DNA of 64,000 bases from Pseudo-nitzschia pungens (lineage: Eukaryota > Bacillariophyta > Bacillariophyceae > Bacillariales > Bacillariaceae). Position numbers and translations under genes: made by a program. Below, in pieces: positions 39,809-48,626 of this stretch; position 1 is the first letter of the stretch, and the number at the start of each line of letters is the position of its first letter. Where the stretch lies: assembly GCA_037355855.1 (NCBI GenBank), contig CM074758.1, positions 7,847,001-7,911,000 of the forward strand. The letters are read 5' to 3'. The notes below the pieces were generated by a model. It worked only from the letters and a program-made list of their open reading frames with translations, was not told the origin of the DNA and did not search any database.

Positions 39809-42800
39809 TTGCCTCCAGCTCCCCAGGAACTGGATGCCAGTACAGCCCTGCTGTCTGGGATGACGCATGGAGGAGATCTCCCAGATAAAGAGGGGAAGGA
39901 ACCTACAGGATGGAGTATTCCTGTTGAGCGCTCAGCAAAGCCTGCAATCGCAGCAAATACGAACATGGATCCGAATCGAAAACAACCGAATCGATCCAAG
40001 GGTACAACAGACGCATCATCGATTCATTCAATCGATCAGACAGCAGCAATAAATAGACCACTCTTGTCCCTGGCAAGAAATTGGTCTACCGGTACAGCAA
40101 AAAACCTCTATTGCAATACCCAAAACTCCAAAGACTACACCAAAGGAGGTGCGCTGGAGCAAAATTATTTAAAGCTGCTGTCGACTGCTGGAAATCCAGC
40201 AGAACAGGCATCCCCGAATAAGAGCAACGTGGCTCCTATTCTATTAACTACAGTACAGTACATACAAGGCATACCAACGAAATCAAGACCACTCCTCGCC
40301 CTACTCGATAGTGGATCTTCCGGAACCCTAATTAACAAACGAGCCCTACCATTCGGCACCATACCGACGCGCAGCAAGCACCAAGTCCTAACCACTACAG
40401 CAAACGGAAGCTTCGATACTACGGAATACATTATCATGAAGAACACCAAATTGCAAGAGTTCGGCAACTACACTATCAACCAGCATGAGGCAAGGCTCTT
40501 CCATTCCCCCAACTGCAGATACGATTTGATACTAGGCAGAGACTTCCTCCACCTAGCACAGATCAATCTCCTATTCAAAGAAGGAGCAGTTCAGTGGATG
40601 GATAGAACCATTCCTATGAAGGACACGTCCCTATACCATGAGTCCGACTACACCTTGCTCATGGAAGAACTAGAAGACGCCGAACTCTTTGCTGATGATC
40701 TCTCCTTTGCCAATCCATACAAGTCCAAGGTAATCCTAGACAGAGCCTACCAAGAAACAGATCCATCGACAGTTGCCAAGCAACAGTCACACATGTCCAA
40801 TGCAGAGCAGCAACAGTTCCAAGCAATACTAAGCAAGTACCCCAACGTCTTCAATGGAAAATTAGGAAAATATCCACACAAGAAGATCTCTCTAAGACTG
40901 AAGCCCGGATCCAAGCCCATACACAAAAAGCCTTATCCAGTAGCATACAAACGAGAAGACCTATTCAAAAGGGAGCTCCAGAATCTTTGCAATGATGGAG
41001 TACTCAAGCGATGTACTGGACCAGCTGAATGGGCATTCCCTACCTTTATTGTTCCTAAGAAAGACAACAGAGTTAGATGGGTATCAGACTTCAGAGAACT
41101 GAATGAACTCCTTGAGCGCAGACCTTATCCCATACCAAGGATACAAGATATCATGAACAAGCGTGGCAAGTATACTCACTTTACCAAGATCGATTTGTCC
41201 ATGCAATACTACTGCTTCGAACTGGATGATGCAAGCAAGAAACTCTGTACCATAGTAACCCCATATGGTTGCTATGAATATCAAAGACTACCAATGGGTG
41301 TCAAAGTCTCTCCAGATGTTGCCCAGCAACTAATGGAAGATATTCTACAAGACACCGACTGCACTGTTTATATTGATGATATTGGCATCTGGACCAATGG
41401 ATCCTTTGACCTCCACATGAAGACCATTGACAAGATCCTCGACAGACTTAACCAGAATGGCCTCAAGTGCAACCCACTCAAATGTGATTGGGCTGTACAA
41501 GAAACTGACTTCCTTGGATACTGGATGACACCTACAGCAGTTAAGCCATGGCGCAAGAAGATTGAAGCAATCCTCCACATGGACCGGCCAAGAACTGTGA
41601 CCCAAGTCAAGTCCTTCCTCGGCGCCGTAGGTTACTACAGGGATATGTGGCCTCGCAGATCACATGTCTTAGCTCCTCTATTTGATATCACAGGGACCCC
41701 CAAGAAAACTCCCCAAGCAGCTGCCATCAAGGGCAAGCAAAGGAAAGCTCCTTCAACTTTCACTTGGGGTCCTGCTCAAGATAAAGCCTTTCAAGAGATG
41801 AAAGCAATGGTGGCAGCAGATGCCCTAAACACCTATCCAGACCTTAACAAGCCCTTTGAACTGTACACTGATGCCTCAGACCTACAGCTGGGCGCCGCCA
41901 TACTACAAGATGGCAAGCCCATTGCATATTGGTCCAAGAAACTATCTGATGCCCAAAAGAACTACACAACTATGGAGAAAGAACTCCTCGCAATCGTACT
42001 CTGCTGCAAAGAGTACAGAAAAATGCTGCTTGGTGGTGTCATCAATGTATACACTGACCATAAGAACCTTACCTTCCGAACACTTTCAGTCCAACGAGTC
42101 CTCCGCTGGAGATTATTCCTGGAAGAATTCGGTGTAAACCTCACCTATGTGGAAGGCAAGAAGAACGTTCTTGCTGATGCCTTCTCCAGGCTCCCCCGGA
42201 TGGACCCACCTACTGTGGGGAAGAAAGAAGCCCTTGGTAAGGGCACTCTTATCGATTTTTTGAAACTTGAAGTCCCCAAACAAGATGAAGAACTGTTTTT
42301 AGCAGAGTTCCCAAACCTATTCCAGCACTTATGCAATGACGCAGACCAAGAATTACACACTTGTCTGCTGAACAATGAGTGTCTAGTCAACCTACCAAAC
42401 GCGCAAGACTTGGAATGCCCAGTGAACTTCTCTAACATCTATCTCCACCAGTTGAAGGACCCAACCATACGATTCAAGATTCAATCCAAAGCATTCTTCT
42501 ATCAAGAATTAGAAGGCAATAAGATACTTTGTTACGCCAATCAAGCCAATCCAGACAGCTGGAAGATATATCTTCCTAGATCACTTACAGAAGACACCAT
42601 GCGCTGGTACCATCTCCTCTTGGGTCATTGTGGATCCAAGAGGCTATATCAAACTATAACAAACAGATTCTACGCAGACAACCTCGACGCGAAATGCAAA
42701 GCCTACATTTGCCCTGACCACTGCATCCAATACAAGAACCTACACTCCAAATATGGCAAACTACCACCAAAAGAAGCGCCACTATCTCCATTTCATGAAG

Positions 42801-43624
42801 TACATGTGGATCTAATAGGCCCATGGAAGATTACAGCCCAAGGCAAAAACTACAATTTCAAGGCCCTAACTTGTATTGATCCAGTCACCAATCTACTTGA
42901 AATCATCCGGATCAGAGACAAATCTTCGCAGCACGTCTCTGATCAATTCAAGAACTGCTGGCTTTCCAGATACCCAAGACCTATCAGATGCGTTCATGAC
43001 AATGGTGGCGAGTTTCTAGGCGCTGAATTCCAGACTACTCTCAAGCAGTATGGGATTCAGTCCATTCCCACTACAGTTAAGAACCCACAGTCTAATGCCA
43101 TCTGTGAAAGAGTCCATCATACAGTCGCTGATATACTCAGAGTCTTGGTGCATGTCAATCCCCCTCAAGCCAACACCAGAGCTAGCCAGCTAATGGATAA
43201 CGCGCTTGCAACTTGCATGCATGCCTCCAGATGCGCAGTGAATGCTTCCTTACAAGCCTCTCCAGGATCCCTCGTGTTTAATCGGGACATGCTAGTGGAT
43301 CTCCCTTTGACTGCCAATCTGCTAGCCCTACAGCAGCTACGACAGCAAGGTATAAACAAAGCTCTGCTTAGAGACAATGCCAAACGTAAGGAACATACCT
43401 TTAAACTCAATGACAAGGTATGGATGCAAGAACCGGATCCAGATAAACTACAGCCAAGAAAAACAGGACCATTCACTATTGCCCAGGTCCATGACAATGG
43501 TACGGTTAAAATCCAGAAAACTCCCTCGGTCGTTGAAACAGTTAACATACGAAAGTTAACCCCTTACAGAGAACCAACGCCCGTGGACCAATCAGAAGCC
43601 TCAACCATTCATTGGTCAACTTAA
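39809..43624 (+). CDS. Pol of element D: protease, RT, RNase H, integrase
   Basis: 1,271 residues if counted from the TTG at 39809, but the frame is open right back to the Gag TGA, so synthesis by readthrough as Gag-Pol is more likely than a separate start. Protease is LLALLDSGSSGTLI (Asp167). RT has VYIDDIGIW (YIDD 521-524). RNase H has ELYTDASDLQLGAAI and NYTTMEKELLAIV. The integrase triad is Asp1001 (HVDLIGPW), Asp1064 (VHDNGGEF) and Glu1100 (AICERVHH). The GPY/F-type tail (KTGPFTI) follows. Element A has lost Asp167 and Glu1100; D keeps both. Together with identical LTRs this suggests a recently or currently active element. Confidence 0.95.
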   Translation: MPPAPQELDASTALLSGMTHGGDLPDKEGKEPTGWSIPVERSAKPAIAANTNMDPNRKQPNRSKGTTDASSIHSIDQTAAINRPLLSLARNWSTGTAKNLYCNTQNSKDYTKGGALEQNYLKLLSTAGNPAEQASPNKSNVAPILLTTVQYIQGIPTKSRPLLALLDSGSSGTLINKRALPFGTIPTRSKHQVLTTTANGSFDTTEYIIMKNTKLQEFGNYTINQHEARLFHSPNCRYDLILGRDFLHLAQINLLFKEGAVQWMDRTIPMKDTSLYHESDYTLLMEELEDAELFADDLSFANPYKSKVILDRAYQETDPSTVAKQQSHMSNAEQQQFQAILSKYPNVFNGKLGKYPHKKISLRLKPGSKPIHKKPYPVAYKREDLFKRELQNLCNDGVLKRCTGPAEWAFPTFIVPKKDNRVRWVSDFRELNELLERRPYPIPRIQDIMNKRGKYTHFTKIDLSMQYYCFELDDASKKLCTIVTPYGCYEYQRLPMGVKVSPDVAQQLMEDILQDTDCTVYIDDIGIWTNGSFDLHMKTIDKILDRLNQNGLKCNPLKCDWAVQETDFLGYWMTPTAVKPWRKKIEAILHMDRPRTVTQVKSFLGAVGYYRDMWPRRSHVLAPLFDITGTPKKTPQAAAIKGKQRKAPSTFTWGPAQDKAFQEMKAMVAADALNTYPDLNKPFELYTDASDLQLGAAILQDGKPIAYWSKKLSDAQKNYTTMEKELLAIVLCCKEYRKMLLGGVINVYTDHKNLTFRTLSVQRVLRWRLFLEEFGVNLTYVEGKKNVLADAFSRLPRMDPPTVGKKEALGKGTLIDFLKLEVPKQDEELFLAEFPNLFQHLCNDADQELHTCLLNNECLVNLPNAQDLECPVNFSNIYLHQLKDPTIRFKIQSKAFFYQELEGNKILCYANQANPDSWKIYLPRSLTEDTMRWYHLLLGHCGSKRLYQTITNRFYADNLDAKCKAYICPDHCIQYKNLHSKYGKLPPKEAPLSPFHEVHVDLIGPWKITAQGKNYNFKALTCIDPVTNLLEIIRIRDKSSQHVSDQFKNCWLSRYPRPIRCVHDNGGEFLGAEFQTTLKQYGIQSIPTTVKNPQSNAICERVHHTVADILRVLVHVNPPQANTRASQLMDNALATCMHASRCAVNASLQASPGSLVFNRDMLVDLPLTANLLALQQLRQQGINKALLRDNAKRKEHTFKLNDKVWMQEPDPDKLQPRKTGPFTIAQVHDNGTVKIQKTPSVVETVNIRKLTPYREPTPVDQSEASTIHWST

Positions 43625-43657
43625 GTATGCTGGCATTCATTTAATCATGGGGCACTA

Positions 43658-43997
43658 TGTGACACGGTAGCGTAGCCAACGGTCACGAATGAATAATTAA
43701 CTGAATCCCGCATTGTGGGAATCAAATATCATATATGTATATGGTAATCTTCATTCCTGGATACATTATAATATGTGTCTTAACTTAACGTTCGAGTCCC
43801 AGAAGAGAACATATGCCTAATCGTGGGAATCGACATTGAACCAACATTTATGGCAAGAGCATGCCAAAACATGACCATGCTCACGACCTCGAAATTTTAT
43901 ATGTCTCCATTCTTAATTCGCGTAACAATATTCCGTAAAGTATCTAAACATCACAATTTTAATACTACTCCGAAAACTTCTACCTTAACGTGTAACA
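43658..43997 (+). repeat. 3' LTR of element D
   Basis: 340 bases, preceded by AATCATGGGGCACTA as in element A and followed by the target duplication CTTCT. Confidence 0.97.
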
Positions 43998-44002
43998 CTT
44001 CT

Positions 44003-45137
44003 CTTGCAACAAGTGTCAATCAAAGTGACCCCAGGGGTCACTGCAGTAACTTGGTAGTACAGAAAATTTAGATTGTTTTTCAAGACCACATACCAGTAAG
44101 AAAAATGTCACTTGGGGGATAGATGGGAAAATGGCGCACTCGGAGTATCACCAGCGCAAGCTTGCGGATGCCAATTTTCTGTTTCTTCTTTATATAGACA
44201 GAGGACCGCCGTCTGGTTGCTTAAGACTGAGTGGAACCATTCCAACCAGAGGTGCCATTACCACTCAGTATGCCATGTTATAAGTCATCTTCATGCGATT
44301 TTTAGTATCTCTGGACTTGGGATTAAACAAGAGAAACTATCACCCAGCGCATGACGTGCTAAAATTATCTCAGCCTTATTATATAAGCTGATCTTGTAAA
44401 AATTTGAGTCCTGTTGAAAAAACGTCATTCTTGTTGGTTGAAAATAGGTGATAAAGTGAGGTTGATAATGGTTGGATTATCAACACTTTCATGGAACCTC
44501 CTTTGGGCGCATAGACTAAAAGACCACTATCTAAAGGGCTGTGGTGGTGCGCCGGTCTGGGAAGCTTCTGCAGAAATTTTGAAAATTGCACCAGAAGTAA
44601 CGGTAAGGCCTTACGTAATCTTACCCCCCCCCAAGTGACAGGTTTAAAACGGGTGGGGAGAATCCAAAAAACAAAAACCATGTTCCTGATGATTGTCGCG
44701 CCAACATTCCATACCGTAGGTATGTATATTAGATATGCGGTATACGTACTCTTTAGACTATTACTTTTTCATCTTTCACCCTCGAATTTTTTCATCCCTT
44801 TTTCGACATTCAACAATCTCCCCCCGAATCAATCCCGTTGCAAACGGGGTGCCCTTCTTTTTTGGAGGAAGAAAAACTTTCGTTCTTTCTCACTCTCGAT
44901 CCCTTCGCGTGTCCGCACCGACAACGGTAAAACTTCGTCTAGTAAGGTTACGTACTCGTACAAGGAGCTGTAACGTAAGTACAGTACCTGGTATCCGTGT
45001 TACACGTTACAAGTAACCCTTACGGGTACAGCTAAGTTACTCGTAATTTCATTGTGATGTACGGCACAAAGTTCCAGATCATCTTCTACTCGTGCACAAC
45101 GATACATGGCATTTTCAATGCTTTCAAAGTTCGAACT
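44003..45137. other. Spacer right of element D
   Basis: No gene recognised. A palindrome gtgaccccaggggtcac lies at 44,025-44,041. Tracts of ggtaaggccttacgtaatctta (44,600) and of cgtactcgtacaagg / gtaacgtaagtacagtacc words (44,940-45,065) occur. Confidence 0.5.
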
Positions 45138-45669
45138 TCAATCTCGCCTCGCACGCGGAAAAACCATTCTTGTTCGTGAAAGAACAACTTTTCCCTCCCA
45201 ACTGTCATTTTCGAACCGCGTATCCGATTCCATCTGACTGCTTGCAATAAGAAGATAGTTGTCTATAATGTAAGTTATCTGCCTTTCTTCATCATCCCCT
45301 TCTGGCGCATGCGATAGAATGCCGTCGTCGCCGGTCTTTGTCGGTGCCTTTTGGGAATGAACGAGTCCGGCAAAAGGATTCGTTTCATATTTTTCAGCGC
45401 GCACTGTGCATATTCTCAAAGAGTACAATAAGATCGAAAATCGTGAAATTCTTTTCGGCTCGTGGATTGATCTGGATTGAGTTGACTATCGGACGAATTT
45501 GCTTCCGACGAGACTCACACATATGGTCCCCAGTGTTGAGAAGCTTCAGTATTTCATTGAAACACGTTGCTCTTTCGCTTCCTTTGATCTTGAGAACACA
45601 GACTGACACCCAAGAACCTTGTGAACAAAAAATATCGCAAAACGTCACACCGCAATGCAATGACATCAA
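45138..45669 (-). pseudogene. Frameshifted coding fragment of unknown function
   Basis: Two overlapping minus-strand frames look protein-coding and join near 45,400. The first (45669-45394) contains GDHMCESRRKQIRPIVNSIQ and NFTIFDLIVLFENMHSAR. The second (45428-45138) continues with EKYETNPFAGLVHSQKAPTK, then GDDEERQITYIIDNYLLIAS and WEGKVVLSRTRMVFPRAR. A one-base shift around the cagtgcgcgctga segment would account for the change of frame; the overlap is too short for an intron. No family is recognised. It could be a decayed host gene, a transposon remnant or a sequencing error. Confidence 0.4.
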
Positions 45670-45818
45670 ACAAAATAATTATCATAAATTGAGGAATCAG
45701 ATTTCGGTCTTTGGCGTTATCAAAATAGAAGAAAAGAGGAGAGTTAGTGATAAGCGTAGATTCCACTGAATTCGGTGAACGATCAAAGCGTAAGGCCCTA
45801 AGAGAGGAGTCATAGGCA

Positions 45819-47882
45819 ATGGAGACCGCAACGATGACTACGCCGTCTCTTCCGCTTTCTATGATAGAGGATAAAAAAGCGACAGATTCTGAGATCGATG
45901 CGTATGCTGGTAGAGTTTTGAAAACGATGAGTTCTGAGACATGCTTCATTGATGATAGTTTGGGACCGTATGTAACCTCTTTGCTTAGATGCGCAAATAT
46001 CCAGGAAAAGGATCAAGTGAAATCACTCGTGGAATTTGATTCTATCTTGGAATTACTTGAAGATCAGTGCAGTATGGACAAGACGAAGGCATCCGATTGC
46101 GTTTTACTCATAGCAGATGCCGTCATCACGCACGTCTTACCCTTTTCGGAACGAACCACAACGACATCGACTAGGAGAAGAGGTCGCTGCAATAGTTTCC
46201 CATTGTATAGCCAGCAAGGAGGTGCCTTCGATTCCTTTCGGAGCATAAGCAGTGCCCTTGACGAAACTATGACCACGGTTACTGAGACAAGTGAGACACC
46301 ATCAAAACCTTTGGGACGAACTGACAGTTCCGGTGCGTTTTCTGTTGGTGGGCCGTCACCAATCAAACTCGACAATCTTATTCCGCTTGATCTCATGGGG
46401 GAACTCGATGACCCTTCTCCAACGTATGCATCGCAGTCCACATCGGAATTTCATACGCAAAAGGAAGGTCAACACTTTCGAATTCCATCCAAGAGCAACG
46501 TGGGTCGAAGCCAACACGACAATGATTTCCCTCCACTGGGAACATCTCCGGAGGCATTTCCACCGCTAGGAGCGTGTGTACCGGTAGAGAAACCGAAAAA
46601 GGTCAAAATACGGAGTTCGAAGAAGTCTAGCGATGGAAAAACACAACAACATACTAGCAAGGATTTAGCTGCAACGCTATTTCGACCGGCAAGACCGCGA
46701 CAAAATAGTATAGAAAGCGAAGAGGCAGCATCCAGATCTCGAGGATCTTCTAATGCCAGTGTATCCATGATGGCAATAACCAGCACAATCGACGAAGGTG
46801 GAGTCTGTGGTAGTAGTAGCAGCAGCAATATTTACTTTCAACAGCAGTTGAATTCATGCGTTGAGATTCTCCTCTCGATGAATCCTGAACTCTCCGAAGA
46901 AGCAGCATCCGCAGCGGGTCTCATGGCGAATACGGATTTTAACCTCGCTCAACACATAATAGACTCGGCTCTTAGGGCGCCCCCTATATGTCGCCACATG
47001 CTTCACGATGGATGCTACAGAAGTGATTGTACGTTTAGTCACGATGTGGATGGTCATACGTGTCTTTTTTGGCTTCGTGGACGCTGTGGGAAAGGTAGTG
47101 CGTGCAAGTTTTTTCACGGATTTCATGAGAAACTCTTGGATGGCATAGACATCTCGGAGTATAATTCGCAACAGCAGAATAATGGAATGGGTTCTTCTTC
47201 TGGATACGAGCAGATGTTTCCTCCCAGTCTAGCCTCTGCCTCAACGACTAGTTCTTCCGGATTGGATGGTGGCTTTGGCGGGATGTTCTCTCCACTATTA
47301 TCCAATTCGTGGCAAACACCCTCATTATCAGAAGCGTCTTTCGGAATCGGTGGAAACAAGAGCATAAAATCTCCTACTGAGACTACACAATTTTCTTTTG
47401 CGAATATTGCTTCGAAGGGATACGAGAAGAGTCGGTTGACAGAAGCAGCAGGTTCGCCTACTCTGAACCCTCTGAACAGTACAAAATCGATTCCCACGGT
47501 ACGAATTCCGCGAGATTTGTGGAACCCTCACGAGAACAGAGACGCATCGGTCTTTTACATTAGTGATCCGCTCGAACGATACCAAAAGGTCGCCTTATCG
47601 GTTCAAAGATCCGATGTCATTGATTTGCATTTTCAGTCCACGAAGACCTTCCCGGTAGTCCTCCAAACTATGTTGCCGTTGAAGTTGAATGGCGGCGAAA
47701 AAAAGGCAAGACCAATCTGGATTATCACTGGGACAGGTCACCATGTAGGAACAAAAACACATCAAAAGGGAGGCGGAGCGCTGGAATCGGCTGTCATTGA
47801 GTGGCTGATAGAAAACAACTACAGCTTTTCCCGAGGCAAGGATCGAAATGGCCAAGGTGGTGCCCTGTTAGTAAATCGATAG
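45819..47882 (+). CDS. CCCH zinc finger protein with CUE-like region and C-terminal Smr domain
   Basis: 687 residues from ATG 45819, no intron needed. An N-terminal helical region (residues 20-105) is followed by a Ser-rich linker with two FPPLG motifs (about 237-251) that resemble short binding motifs of RNA regulators. A CUE-like helix bundle (CVEILLSMNPELSEEAASAA, about 347-387) comes next. Two CCCH fingers follow: CRHMLHDGCYRSDCTFSH (C-x7-C-x4-C-x3-H) and CLFWLRGRCGKGSACKFFH (C-x7-C-x5-C-x3-H), residues 390-440. The C-terminus (about 600-687) is an Smr domain, with VIDLHFQ and ITGTGHH. CCCH fingers bind RNA and eukaryotic Smr domains can be RNA nucleases linked to mRNA surveillance, so a cytoplasmic RNA role is likely. 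The exact function is inference. Confidence 0.85.
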   Translation: METATMTTPSLPLSMIEDKKATDSEIDAYAGRVLKTMSSETCFIDDSLGPYVTSLLRCANIQEKDQVKSLVEFDSILELLEDQCSMDKTKASDCVLLIADAVITHVLPFSERTTTTSTRRRGRCNSFPLYSQQGGAFDSFRSISSALDETMTTVTETSETPSKPLGRTDSSGAFSVGGPSPIKLDNLIPLDLMGELDDPSPTYASQSTSEFHTQKEGQHFRIPSKSNVGRSQHDNDFPPLGTSPEAFPPLGACVPVEKPKKVKIRSSKKSSDGKTQQHTSKDLAATLFRPARPRQNSIESEEAASRSRGSSNASVSMMAITSTIDEGGVCGSSSSSNIYFQQQLNSCVEILLSMNPELSEEAASAAGLMANTDFNLAQHIIDSALRAPPICRHMLHDGCYRSDCTFSHDVDGHTCLFWLRGRCGKGSACKFFHGFHEKLLDGIDISEYNSQQQNNGMGSSSGYEQMFPPSLASASTTSSSGLDGGFGGMFSPLLSNSWQTPSLSEASFGIGGNKSIKSPTETTQFSFANIASKGYEKSRLTEAAGSPTLNPLNSTKSIPTVRIPRDLWNPHENRDASVFYISDPLERYQKVALSVQRSDVIDLHFQSTKTFPVVLQTMLPLKLNGGEKKARPIWIITGTGHHVGTKTHQKGGGALESAVIEWLIENNYSFSRGKDRNGQGGALLVNR

Positions 47883-48626
47883 TTCTGTTTTGTAAGAATG
47901 TTTTCGTATGATTCCATTACACTACTTATACACTATTTATCTAGCGTACCTTCCCCACATAGCGTTTGCTTTGGATGGCGAGAACAATAAACTATGAAGT
48001 TTCAGAACTTACCATGACATTACAGCAGAACTTTTTAGATACCTTCTTTTCATGTTCAGAATTTTCTTGCTGGGGAATACCCGTTGTGGGTGTCTATTTT
48101 GTAGAACGGATCAATATCAACTAGCACACTTTACATCAATTCATGAAATTGTTTCATCAAACAAGAGGTCACTATCTACATCTGGTGCCCACATGATCAG
48201 AGATATGAATGCGACTGACACTCGAGGAGTCGCTAACCCGAGCCACGAATGAAAACAGAAAGAACGACGTTTTCAGAGTGGCTCTAAATTGATAATACCG
48301 GTATGTACCGAAGTACGTAGTAACAAACTCCTTGGAACTACCGGTACACTCAATTTACCGGTACGAACTTGGAATTACGTTTACAAGTCATTTTGAAAAA
48401 ATACATCGTACTACGTAAATAACGTGAACAAATGTCATGGTGCCTTAGGCTCTAACCGCCAATTCTTTTCCTTGCTAGAAACATGAAATATAAGCCAGAA
48501 ACAGATTTTTCCAGTAAGACCCTTCCCGTCCCATGAAAAAAAATATGTGATTACGGGCATCGATGATAATTCTGTCTCAAGTTGAAACGAAAACCTCAAG
48601 ATGCTAGTCCATTGTGACTACGAGCA
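47883..48626. other. Spacer between Smr and diacylglycerol kinase genes
   Basis: No gene seen. Bases 48,293-48,420 contain taccggtatgtaccg, gtacgtagta, ctaccggtac and accggtacg words near the middle. Confidence 0.55.

Larger units (their letters stand above)
38241..43997 (+). mobile_element. Gypsy LTR retrotransposon D, full length with identical LTRs
   Basis: Two 340-base LTRs (38241-38580 and 43658-43997) show no difference and start TGTGACAC and end GTGTAACA. The target duplication CTTCT lies at 38236-38240 and 43998-44002. Gag and Pol are open apart from one in-frame TGA between them, and all catalytic residues checked are present. It is of the same family as element A and lies between host genes. 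Confidence 0.97.

Noticed and set aside
43785..43800. gttcgagtccc in the LTRs of elements A and D, like a tRNA gene B box
   Set aside because: No A box at a suitable distance upstream and no cloverleaf could be folded; the element is coding and long, so this is not a SINE or tRNA gene.
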